A stretch of DNA of 6,392 bases from Dictyoglomaceae bacterium (GTDB lineage Bacteria > Dictyoglomota > Dictyoglomia > Dictyoglomales > Dictyoglomaceae). Under the pieces are notes generated by a model. The model searched no databases and was not told the origin of the DNA. It saw only the letters and a list, made by a program, of their open reading frames with translations. Both the position numbers and the translations under genes were made by a program. Positions 1 through 6,210 of this stretch are shown in pieces. Each line of letters starts with the position of its first letter. Within the stretch, counting starts at the first letter, position 1. Location of the stretch: positions 1 through 6,392 of the forward strand of contig JAPYWU010000087.1 in assembly GCA_028276205.1 (NCBI GenBank), written 5' to 3'.

Positions 1-155
1 GCTTCCTTAAAAGCTTTCTCTGCAATTTTAGGCCCCTCTGGAGAAAGAATATGAATTAGTGCTCTTCCTTTTCCCAAGGAAAGAATATTCCCCTTTTCAT
101 CTCCTATAACACATAATGTTTTTGTCTGTCCACCATCAATTCCTAAAAAGAGCAT
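1..155 (-). CDS. BadF/BadG-type sugar kinase, probable amino-sugar kinase (N-terminal part only)
   Basis: Only the first 51 codons are present; the gene runs off the left edge. The protein starts MLFLGIDGGQTKT, the N-terminal phosphate-binding loop (DGGxTKT) of the BadF/BadG/BcrA/BcrD ATPase family in the ASKHA fold, which includes N-acetylglucosamine kinases. A second strand (CVIGDEKGNIL) and a GKGRALIH segment follow, as in that family, where GKG-P/A-x-H is common. The likely reaction is ATP-dependent phosphorylation of an N-acetylated amino sugar in the cytoplasm. Beside nanE, ManNAc or GlcNAc are the natural candidates, but the substrate cannot be read from this fragment. The start ATG (153-155) has an AAAGGG ribosome site six bases upstream, and the gap to the regulator's stop is only 12 bases, so it is the last visible gene of the operon. 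Family assignment is firm; specificity is inference. Confidence 0.85.
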   Translation of the reverse strand, partial: MLFLGIDGGQTKTLCVIGDEKGNILSLGKGRALIHILSPEGPKIAEKAFKE

Positions 156-167
156 AATTTACCCTTT

Positions 168-1019
168 TTAATATAGCTTCTCCAGGACTGCTTTTGCAGT
201 TTTTTCAGTATATTCTCCAGCCTTTTTAGCAATCCTCATAGCTACCCCTGTAAAAAGTAAATCCAAAACATGAAGTTGAGCTATCTTAGATCTAATAGCT
301 CCACTAGTCAATGGAGCCTCAGGGGAAGAAGTAAGTAAGACTAAATCTGCAACTTCTGTTATGGGGGAACGGGAAAAATTTGTTATACAAATAGTTTTTG
401 CTCCAGAATTTTTAGCTATTCTTAAAGAATCAACAGTATCTTTTGTGGCTCCCGAATGAGATATTCCTACTGCTACATCCTCTGATGTGAGACAGGCAGC
501 AGACATAGCTTGTAGGTGAGGATCAGTAAAGGCATCACATAAAATTCCAATTCTTAAGAATTTATATTTTGCATCCAACGCAGTAACACCGGAAGCTCCT
601 ACCCCATAAAATTCTACCTTTCTAGCATTAACAATCAAATCTATAGCCTTAGACAAATTTTCTAAATCTACAATCTCTGTAGTATCGTTAATTGCTTTTA
701 CATTCCTTGATCTAATTTTTTGAATAATAGTAATAAGATCATCCTCAGGCCTTACATCTTCCAAAATTTCTATTTCAGGACTTACCAAACTTCTTGCTAA
801 AGCAAGTTTTAACTCCTGATAACCACGATACCCTAATTTCTGAGCAAGCCTTATTATAGTAGCATCTCCTGTTTTACAAATATCTGATAACTCTGTTATA
901 GATAAATAAATTACTTTTGAGGTATTTTCAATAATATATTTAGCTATTTCTTTCTCCTTTTTAGAGAGAGAGGGATATATACTCTTTAATAAATTTAGAG
1001 CTGAGATCTCATTCTTCAT
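168..1019 (-). CDS. RpiR/MurR-family transcriptional regulator with SIS domain
   Basis: This 283-residue protein has the standard RpiR layout. An N-terminal helix-turn-helix domain (about 1-77) includes the recognition region around GDATIIRLAQKLGYRGYQEL (51-70). A C-terminal SIS phosphosugar-binding domain (about 125-255) has the GVGASG loop at 139-144 and SHSGAT at 187-192, the serine-rich site that usually holds the sugar phosphate. The length is normal for the family. I place the start at the ATG at 1017-1019 because GAGGA (1031-1035) precedes it. A TTG six codons upstream (1035-1037) is in frame but has no ribosome site. The gene overlaps the end of nanE by 11 bases, so translation is probably coupled. 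By position it likely controls this operon in response to ManNAc-6-P, GlcNAc-6-P or a related phosphosugar. Both the ligand and whether it represses or activates are inferred. Confidence 0.93.
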   Translation of the reverse strand: MKNEISALNLLKSIYPSLSKKEKEIAKYIIENTSKVIYLSITELSDICKTGDATIIRLAQKLGYRGYQELKLALARSLVSPEIEILEDVRPEDDLITIIQKIRSRNVKAINDTTEIVDLENLSKAIDLIVNARKVEFYGVGASGVTALDAKYKFLRIGILCDAFTDPHLQAMSAACLTSEDVAVGISHSGATKDTVDSLRIAKNSGAKTICITNFSRSPITEVADLVLLTSSPEAPLTSGAIRSKIAQLHVLDLLFTGVAMRIAKKAGEYTEKTAKAVLEKLY

Positions 1020-1725
1020 CTTTATATATTTCCTCAATATTTTTACTTGCTATTACAAATCTTTTTGTAATAATATGTGGACGAGTAATAGCTGTACCAA
1101 TGACCACAGCATAAGCTCCACACTGAAAAGCATATTTTACATCTTCCGGAGTCCATATTCCTCCTTCTAATATTACTGGTATATCCACTTTTTTAACTAA
1201 TTCCTCCACTAATTTAAAATCAGGAAGTTTTCTTCCTTTTGTATATGAAGTATAACCTGAAAGAGTCGTGCTTAGCAAGTCTGCAGAAGCTTCCCAGGCT
1301 AAAATTCCTTCCTCATAATCCGATATATCTGCCATAATTATAGCTTCAGGGAAACTTTTTTTCAAAAATTTTATATATTCTGCACCATTTTCTGCCTCTA
1401 TGTGTTTTCTCTTTGTTGCATCTACCGCTATAATTTCTGCTCCTGCTTTTAAAACCTCCTCAAAATGTCTTGAGGTAGGAGTTATATATACCTCAGAATC
1501 TAAATTTCTGTCTTTATAGATCCCAATTATAGGAAGGGGAACTTCTTTTTTAACTCTTCTTATATCATCAGGACCGTTTAACCTCAAACCGCTTGCTCCT
1601 CCAATAAATGCCGCTTTGGCAAATGCTAAAATACAATCGTTTCCATATGTGGGATCCCCAGGTTCTGCTTGACAAGATACTATAATACCATTTTTAAGTT
1701 TTAATAAAAGTTCTTCTTTTTTCAT
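1009..1725 (-). CDS. nanE: N-acetylmannosamine-6-phosphate 2-epimerase
   Basis: This 238-residue cytoplasmic TIM-barrel enzyme interconverts ManNAc-6-phosphate and GlcNAc-6-phosphate, feeding amino sugars into the GlcNAc-6-P route. Family signatures run along the whole length: GIIVSCQAEPGDPTYG (13-28), GGASGLRLNG (42-51), IGIYK followed by SEVYITPT (67-84), DATKR (102-106), MADIS (131-135), TTLSGYT (153-159), PVILEGGI (183-190) and VVIGTAITRP (207-216). K71 and E187 align with the catalytic lysine and glutamate described for the Clostridium perfringens enzyme. The residue two after E187, often basic or Asn in relatives, is Gly here, which is probably tolerated. Length matches the family. The ATG is supported by GAGGG seven bases upstream. 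The gene sits 37 bases after the DUF4434-like gene and overlaps the regulator by 11 bases, so it belongs to the same transcript. Confidence 0.96.
   Translation of the reverse strand: MKKEELLLKLKNGIIVSCQAEPGDPTYGNDCILAFAKAAFIGGASGLRLNGPDDIRRVKKEVPLPIIGIYKDRNLDSEVYITPTSRHFEEVLKAGAEIIAVDATKRKHIEAENGAEYIKFLKKSFPEAIIMADISDYEEGILAWEASADLLSTTLSGYTSYTKGRKLPDFKLVEELVKKVDIPVILEGGIWTPEDVKYAFQCGAYAVVIGTAITRPHIITKRFVIASKNIEEIYKDEE
1031..1035 (-). promoter_or_regulatory. Ribosome binding site that sets the RpiR regulator start
   Basis: GAGGA on the minus strand lies 11 bases upstream of the ATG at 1017-1019, inside the last codons of nanE. The spacing is slightly long but usable. No purine-rich site precedes the in-frame TTG at 1035-1037, and this motif actually overlaps that TTG, so the ATG is the better start. 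Confidence 0.6.
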
Positions 1726-1745
1726 ATTTTTTCCCTCATTTTTTT

Positions 1746-1763
1746 AAATTTAGATTTAAATTT
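1746..1763. repeat. Short AT-only inverted repeat between the hydrolase-like gene and nanE
   Basis: Seven-base arms (AAATTTA / TAAATTT on the minus strand) are separated by four bases. They touch the stop codon of the upstream gene and lie before the nanE ribosome site. The same bases can be read as a 9-base direct repeat TTTAAATTT at 1743-1751 and 1755-1763. The stem has no GC pairs and no T-tract follows on the minus strand, so it is not a terminator. It may be simple AT-rich sequence. Confidence 0.25.
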
Positions 1764-3040
1764 TAAGTAATATCTATATTTGACTTTTTCATGATATTTT
1801 TATAATATTCATAGTATTTATTGTAAAGGATCCTAGTTTTTTCTCCACCAAGACTATATTTAAAGTTAGGAGAATTCATTATACCAATATATTGATATCC
1901 ATATATTTGCTCTACATCATCATACATTCTAATTTCTTTCATAAGTTCCTCAGGATCTTTAGGAATTAAACCATTGTCTAAAGGCCAAGCAAACATTTCC
2001 ATATCTACCCAAAAGTGAGTATTAGTCTCATTACATAATTGATTAATTTCTTTAATATTAAGATGTTCAGGATCCCTAGCGAAACCGAAGGGTATTAATA
2101 TATCTACATTATTCAAAATTTCCTTCCATTCTTTTAAAAATTCATGAAACCTAATATTATTAGGTGCAAGTGCTATAGGCTTTGTAGGAGTTAATCTTTG
2201 AACAAATTCCTTATATTCGTAAAAAAATCTAATGATATCCTTGTATGATTCAGGAGAAAGATATGGATATTCATAATATAAAGATCCAAACATTTCTTCA
2301 GATATATACCATCCATATAAAGAAGAATGGTGTCCATATAAATTCCATAACTCTTCTGTTATAATTTTATGCCATTTTAAGGATTCCTGAGAAAAATCAA
2401 ACCAAGCAAAAAGGCCAACCCCAACAAATACTTTTACCCCTAATTTATCAGCGGAAGAAAGTATTGCCTCTATAGGGTCTTCTGCTTTTATAGGAAATCT
2501 TTTAGGATAAATTTTAGAGGGATAAAAAGATAAACCTTTGTAATTTTCGACGGTCATACTGTGTCTACCAGCATATTCATTGCAATAAAAAACATTTTGT
2601 ATAATGATATTTTTAATCCCAACATTATTCATATCATATACAATTTGTTTCCAATCTTCATCATCTAATCTTTTTAAGTCTTCATTAAACCATCTTCCCT
2701 CTTCTTCACTCCAATGGTATATATCTATCCAACAACCGTCAATTAAGGTAGTAGATTTAACATCTGAATTTATTACTTCATATTCATAATTTTTTGAAAA
2801 GAAAATTTCATTAGGATTTTTGAAAAAATCAAAGTATATAATGAATTTTCCATATTGATTGTTAAAGTTTAAATAAAACCTATTAAATCCCTTATTCACA
2901 TCAACAACAAACTCAGATATTCTCTCTTTATCTTTTAAGATTTTAACAAATAGTTTAAGATTATCATCAGAATATACTCTAACTTCTGGATTTGTATTTT
3001 TTGAAACTCTACAACTTGGTATTATGGATATGTCAATCAT
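1763..3040 (-). CDS. DUF4434-like putative cytoplasmic glycoside hydrolase
   Basis: This 425-residue protein has two apparent parts: a beta-rich N-terminal region (about 1-95) and a TIM-barrel-like region (about 98-415). The barrel part has features I associate with DUF4434 and related putative glycosidases: a start at DGCWIDIYHW (101-110), GIKNIIIQNVF (141-151), YPSKIYP (173-179), DPIEAILSSADKLGVKVFVG (188-207), then HHSSLYGWYISEEMF (237-251) and HFWVDMEMFAW (342-352). The acidic residues E248/E249 and E348 sit near the ends of predicted strands 4 and 7, where clan A glycosidases hold their acid/base and nucleophile. That placement is inference. There is no signal peptide or membrane segment, so it should act in the cytoplasm on an imported glycoside. 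The ATG follows GGAGGG by seven bases, 15 bases after the permease stop. Operon context suggests a ManNAc- or GlcNAc-containing substrate. The activity is not established; a non-hydrolytic role is possible. Confidence 0.75.
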   Translation of the reverse strand: MIDISIIPSCRVSKNTNPEVRVYSDDNLKLFVKILKDKERISEFVVDVNKGFNRFYLNFNNQYGKFIIYFDFFKNPNEIFFSKNYEYEVINSDVKSTTLIDGCWIDIYHWSEEEGRWFNEDLKRLDDEDWKQIVYDMNNVGIKNIIIQNVFYCNEYAGRHSMTVENYKGLSFYPSKIYPKRFPIKAEDPIEAILSSADKLGVKVFVGVGLFAWFDFSQESLKWHKIITEELWNLYGHHSSLYGWYISEEMFGSLYYEYPYLSPESYKDIIRFFYEYKEFVQRLTPTKPIALAPNNIRFHEFLKEWKEILNNVDILIPFGFARDPEHLNIKEINQLCNETNTHFWVDMEMFAWPLDNGLIPKDPEELMKEIRMYDDVEQIYGYQYIGIMNSPNFKYSLGGEKTRILYNKYYEYYKNIMKKSNIDIT

Positions 3041-3055
3041 AATTTTTCCCTCCTT

Positions 3056-3904
3056 TTATCCTTTAATAGCACCAGTTAAACTTCTTACAATATATTTTTG
3101 CATAGATAGATAAATCATAATTATAGGTAAAGTTGTAATAGTAGTAGCTGCCATTAATAATTCGTATCTCGTAAAGTATTGACCTTGAAAAATAAATAAA
3201 CCCTGTTGAACTGGCATTTTATTAGGATCTGTAAAGTTTACCGCTGCTAATATATATTCATTCCATGCAGATAAAGCATTAAAAATTACAATTGTGGAGA
3301 TGGCAGGTAAAGCAAGGGGAAACATTATTTTATAATAGACCTGAAATTTACCACATCCGTCAATTACAGCTGATTCCTCTAATTCCTTTGGAATTTGCTC
3401 GAAAAATTCTTTAAGTATAAAAATACTTACTGATAGTCCTGAATTTATCATAGGCAAAATATATCCTATTCTTGTATTCTGAATTCCTAATTTAACTAAT
3501 AATACATATAAAGGAACAAAAGCTCCTGGTATTGGTATTAACATCATCATTAAAAAGGCATAATAGATAATATTCTTAAAGGGAAAATTTAGTCTTGCAA
3601 AAGCATATGCTGCAAGAGTAGAAACTATAACTATCCCTAAAACAATAGAAATGGTATATATAACACTATTTGTAAAATATATAGAAAAGTTACCTTCTGT
3701 CCACGCTTTTATGTAATTTTCAAAATTTAAGCTTTGAGGAATTAAACTTTTGTTTGTATATACTTCTGAAGTACTTTTCAAAGAAGTAGAGATCATCCAT
3801 AATAATGGGAAAAGGCAAGTAATGGCATAAGAAATTAAAAATAAATGTATAAGAATTCTACTAAATTTTATTTTTTTAGTCATAAAATGCATGTCCCTCT
3901 TCAT
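3056..3904 (-). CDS. Sugar ABC transporter permease, CUT1 family (MalG-like)
   Basis: This 282-residue inner-membrane protein has six likely transmembrane helices (roughly 14-37, 77-101, 111-135, 145-166, 193-217 and 250-270). The cytoplasmic EAA loop that docks on the ATPase is at about 176-200: EESAVIDGCGKF and, after it, KIMFPLALP, with the conserved IDG and PLALP. The C terminus SLTGAIKG is typical of MalG-type subunits. Length matches the family. It forms the translocation pore with the preceding permease. The ATG at 3902-3904 follows AGGTGGA by six bases and lies two bases after the preceding stop. A second in-frame ATG seven codons in (M8) also has a good site (GAGGGA), so the mature N terminus could be seven residues shorter. 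The ATPase partner is not in this window, as is common for CUT1 systems that share a MalK/MsiK-type subunit. Confidence 0.95.
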   Translation of the reverse strand: MKRDMHFMTKKIKFSRILIHLFLISYAITCLFPLLWMISTSLKSTSEVYTNKSLIPQSLNFENYIKAWTEGNFSIYFTNSVIYTISIVLGIVIVSTLAAYAFARLNFPFKNIIYYAFLMMMLIPIPGAFVPLYVLLVKLGIQNTRIGYILPMINSGLSVSIFILKEFFEQIPKELEESAVIDGCGKFQVYYKIMFPLALPAISTIVIFNALSAWNEYILAAVNFTDPNKMPVQQGLFIFQGQYFTRYELLMAATTITTLPIIMIYLSMQKYIVRSLTGAIKG

Positions 3905-3906
3905 CT

Positions 3907-4776
3907 TTAATCCACCTTTCTAAGTTTTATTTGAATTAATGATATAATAAAAAGCATAATACCTAAGAGCACTGACAATGCAGTAGCATAACCGAATTTG
4001 TAGCTTGAAAAAGCTTCTTTATAAATCCTGAGAGCTGGAACTTCTGTTTCAAATCCTGGACCTCCATTTGTGAGTGGAATAACAATAGTCAAGAGTTGCA
4101 TAGCTCCTAAAATAGTAAGAATTGATACTATCATTAATGTCCTTGACATTAAAGGAATAGTAATATAAAAAAATTGTTGCCAAAAAGTTGCCCCATCAAC
4201 TCTTGATGCTTCAAATAGATCCTCAGGTATACTTTGTAAACCAGCTAAAAAAAGAATAAAAGAACCTCCCACACCTTGCCACATAGAAGCAATAGATACT
4301 GAAATTAAAGCAGTATTAACGTCACTTAACCAAGGTCTTTTAAAATGGGATAAATTAAGAATATCTAAGAGTCCATTTAAAATTCCAAAATTTGGATCAT
4401 AAATCCATTTCCAAATATATCCAACAACTATCCCTGATAATATTGGCGGAATATAGAAAATTACCCTATAGAATTTAGCTCCTTTAATGCCTGAATTAAC
4501 AAGAATTGCCAATAAAAACGCTATAGAGTTCATAAATATCAAAGCCAAAAAAGATAAAATAAATCCATTTTTAATAGATTTTAACCAAATAGGATCTTTA
4601 AATGCATCTATATAGTTTTTAAAGCCAACAAATATCATATTTTTAGTAATACCATCCCACTGATAGAAACTCATTTGGAAGGTTTTGAATAATGGATAAA
4701 TACTAAAAGTAATAAAAAAAGCTAATGCGGGAATCACGAATATAAAATTCTCTATTTTATCTATAAATTTCCTCAT
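3907..4776 (-). CDS. Sugar ABC transporter permease, CUT1 family (MalF/UgpA-like)
   Basis: This 289-residue inner-membrane protein opens with a hydrophobic helix (about 11-33, FIFVIPALAFFITFSIYPLF) and has five more likely helices (about 71-95, 107-127, 155-180, 211-236 and 262-284). The EAA loop lies at about 186-210: DLFEASRVDGATFWQQF, then ITIPLM, with the conserved VDGA and P. The segment LTNGGPGFETEV (235-246) is a further hallmark of MalF/UgpA-type permeases. I start it at the ATG 4774-4776, because GAGGTG lies seven bases upstream; an in-frame ATG five codons earlier (4789-4791) has no ribosome site. It follows the binding-protein gene across an 86-base gap that holds a strong hairpin, and precedes its partner permease by two bases. 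The substrate cannot be read from the permease sequence alone; an amino sugar or its oligosaccharide is inferred from nanE. Confidence 0.95.
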   Translation of the reverse strand: MRKFIDKIENFIFVIPALAFFITFSIYPLFKTFQMSFYQWDGITKNMIFVGFKNYIDAFKDPIWLKSIKNGFILSFLALIFMNSIAFLLAILVNSGIKGAKFYRVIFYIPPILSGIVVGYIWKWIYDPNFGILNGLLDILNLSHFKRPWLSDVNTALISVSIASMWQGVGGSFILFLAGLQSIPEDLFEASRVDGATFWQQFFYITIPLMSRTLMIVSILTILGAMQLLTIVIPLTNGGPGFETEVPALRIYKEAFSSYKFGYATALSVLLGIMLFIISLIQIKLRKVD

Positions 4777-4783
4777 ATAGTAA

Positions 4784-4789
4784 CACCTC
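4784..4789 (-). promoter_or_regulatory. Ribosome binding site that sets the first permease start
   Basis: GAGGTG on the minus strand is seven bases upstream of the ATG at 4774-4776. It overlaps the alternative ATG at 4789-4791, whose own upstream sequence is only A and T. The shorter 289-residue product is therefore preferred. Confidence 0.75.
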
Positions 4790-4816
4790 ATAATTATAAA
4801 ATTATCTTTAATAATT

Positions 4817-4848
4817 AAAAGGGGAGAGAGTCTTATTTCTCTCTCCCC
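4817..4848 (-). terminator. Intercistronic hairpin with short T-tract after the solute-binding protein gene
   Basis: A perfect 10-base-pair stem (4821-4830 with 4839-4848; GGGGAGAGAG pairs with CTCTCTCCCC) encloses an 8-base loop. It begins 14 bases beyond the binding protein's stop. On the minus strand it is followed directly by TTTTAATTATT, which makes it a Rho-independent-like terminator of moderate strength. The permeases lie downstream without an obvious new promoter, so it is likely leaky, or protects the upstream mRNA end. Either would give more binding protein than permease, as in many sugar ABC operons. On the plus strand no T-run follows. Confidence 0.8.
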
Positions 4849-4862
4849 GCTCTTTCTATTTC

Positions 4863-6128
4863 CTATTTATTAGCTTCATCCATTTCCTTGACAACATCTT
4901 CTGGCGTTTTTTGTCCTAAAATTATTAACTGCATTCCCTTTATAAGAATTTCTTCTGTCCTTGGATTTTTATATGGGGCTAAATAGGAGTATACTCTATC
5001 CATTCCTTTAACGAATTCTGCTATTTGTGGGCCTAAGGTTCTTGGATCAATAGTATTTTTATTTGCAGGTAAATTAAAGCTTTCCTTAGCATATTTAGCC
5101 TGTTGAGGTACATCTGTTAGCCATTTTAAGAATTCAATAGTTTCTTTTATATATTTAGAATCTTTATTAACAACAAAGTATGCTCCAATTCCACCTGGAA
5201 TAAGAGCTTGATATGATGCTCTTTCGTCCTTTGGAGGGAAGAATACGAAGTAATTTTTGAAATTAGGGTTCATCATCTTAAATACACCTATAGCCCACGA
5301 ACCATCAAAAATCATTGCAATTTGACCATTTGCAAACATTTGTTCAGCGGTTGGCAAGTCCATAGTTGCAGTTCCAGGAGCAAACATTCCAGCATCTCTC
5401 ATTTCAACTAATAAGTTTAAGACTTTCACATATCCAGCATCTTTGAATGTAATCTTACCCATTCTTGCTGCATTTAGCTTTTCTTCGCCTAAATATGCAA
5501 ATTCATAGGGTTGTATCATTGTTAAGCCAGCCCAAGTTCCAAATCCTGTGGCAAATGGTAATATTCCAGCTGCCTTCAATTTCTTACCATATTCTATAAA
5601 CTCATTCCATGTCTTTGGTGGTTTATTAGGATCAAGTCCTGCCTTCTTGAATAAATCTTTGTTGTATAAAAATTGCATGTTATTTACATCTAAAGGTATT
5701 CCATAAGTACCTGGTTCTACATTGAAGCCATCATCCTTTGTAAAAGTCACTTGAGCAACTATATTTTCAGGAAATCTTGAAACCCAATCTTTAATATATG
5801 GTGTTAAATTTAAAATATTGCCTGCTTGAGCAAGTTTTGACAAATCGCCCTTTAAACCTACCCCTGTCCAAGCATCAGGCAGAGTTCTTGCCTGTGCAGC
5901 AGCTCTAATCTTTGCTCCCATCTGATCTCCACTATACAATTGAAACTCAACTCTTACTCCTGTTTTAAGATAATACTGAGCAGCTAAAGTTTTTAAGAGT
6001 TTGTCTCTATCATTTAAATAGTGCCAAATTGTAATTTTTACTGTTTCTTTTCCATAACTAACAGATAACACTAAAACAATTGTCAATACTAAAACTATTC
6101 CTAAAATTTTTCCTAAAAGCCTCCTCAT
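4863..6128 (-). CDS. Sugar ABC transporter extracellular solute-binding protein (family 1)
   Basis: This 421-residue protein begins with a Sec signal peptide: MRRLLGK, a hydrophobic core at about 8-22, and probable cleavage near VSYG (about 23-26). No cysteine lies at the end of the core, so it is not a lipoprotein and should be periplasmic or otherwise soluble outside the membrane. The mature part opens VKITIWHYLND (30-40), the usual first strand of family 1 binding proteins. It continues with GIPLDVNNMQFLYNKDLFKK (143-162) and PPKTWNEFIEYGKKL (170-184), the typical LYYNKDLF / P-x-TWDE pair, and MFANGQIAMIFDGSWAIG (264-281), the G-x-AAM-x-xxGSW motif. Length is normal. The ATG follows GGGAGG by seven bases. 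It captures the substrate for the two downstream permeases. The sugar is unknown from sequence; an amino sugar or amino-sugar glycan is suggested by the downstream genes. Confidence 0.95.
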   Translation of the reverse strand: MRRLLGKILGIVLVLTIVLVLSVSYGKETVKITIWHYLNDRDKLLKTLAAQYYLKTGVRVEFQLYSGDQMGAKIRAAAQARTLPDAWTGVGLKGDLSKLAQAGNILNLTPYIKDWVSRFPENIVAQVTFTKDDGFNVEPGTYGIPLDVNNMQFLYNKDLFKKAGLDPNKPPKTWNEFIEYGKKLKAAGILPFATGFGTWAGLTMIQPYEFAYLGEEKLNAARMGKITFKDAGYVKVLNLLVEMRDAGMFAPGTATMDLPTAEQMFANGQIAMIFDGSWAIGVFKMMNPNFKNYFVFFPPKDERASYQALIPGGIGAYFVVNKDSKYIKETIEFLKWLTDVPQQAKYAKESFNLPANKNTIDPRTLGPQIAEFVKGMDRVYSYLAPYKNPRTEEILIKGMQLIILGQKTPEDVVKEMDEANK

Positions 6129-6135
6129 TTTTATA

Positions 6136-6141
6136 CCTCCC
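6136..6141 (-). promoter_or_regulatory. Ribosome binding site of the solute-binding protein, abutting the small ORF stop
   Basis: GGGAGG lies seven bases upstream of the binding protein ATG. The TAA of the 21-codon ORF (6142-6144) is directly adjacent, so a ribosome ending there would cover this site. This arrangement would allow translational coupling. Confidence 0.8.
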
Positions 6142-6207
6142 TTAAAGATTTTTTAATAATTGAGATAAGTTATTATTTTTCATAGGGCTAATAAAACTTT
6201 TAAACAT
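6142..6207 (-). CDS. Possible 21-residue small ORF (leader peptide or small protein)
   Basis: The frame encodes a 21-residue basic peptide starting MFKSFISPMKNNNL and ending LLKNL, then TAA. It is not recognised and has no clear membrane segment or run of one regulatory amino acid. Support comes from the start context: GGGGGGTGAT precedes the ATG with six bases between the last G of the run and the start. This matches the extended anti-Shine-Dalgarno complement (AGGAGGTGAT) if G-U pairs are allowed. The ORF fills most of the gap between the upstream gene's stop (6211-6213) and the binding protein, and its stop touches that gene's ribosome site. It could be a leader peptide, a translational coupler, a genuine small protein, or a chance ORF. 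Only comparison across relatives would tell. Confidence 0.4.
   Translation of the reverse strand: MFKSFISPMKNNNLSQLLKNL
6154..6175. promoter_or_regulatory. Candidate AT-rich palindrome upstream of the binding protein (weak operator candidate)
   Basis: TAATAA (6154-6159) and TTATTA (6170-6175) form an inverted repeat around a 10-base centre, inside the 21-codon ORF and 26 bases before the binding protein start. Operators of RpiR-type proteins are often palindromic, but six AT-only bases per arm occur easily by chance here. This is a low-confidence pointer only. Confidence 0.15.
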
Positions 6208-6210
6208 ATA

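Noticed and set aside
1020..1037. TTG start adding six residues to the RpiR regulator
   Set aside because: No ribosome site precedes the TTG, and the GAGGA that overlaps it points to the ATG at 1017-1019.
2604..2789. 61-codon open frame on the plus strand
   Set aside because: It lies wholly inside the DUF4434-like gene on the opposite strand, has no ribosome site I can support, and its Ser/Ile-rich composition is what an antisense reading of an AT-rich gene gives.
4777..4791. Upstream ATG adding five residues to the first permease
   Set aside because: Upstream sequence is only A and T with no ribosome site, and GAGGTG overlapping this ATG sits seven bases before the next in-frame ATG.
4821..4848. 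Hairpin as a bidirectional terminator
   Set aside because: On the plus strand it is followed by GCTCTTTCTATTTC rather than a T-run, and no plus-strand gene leads into it.
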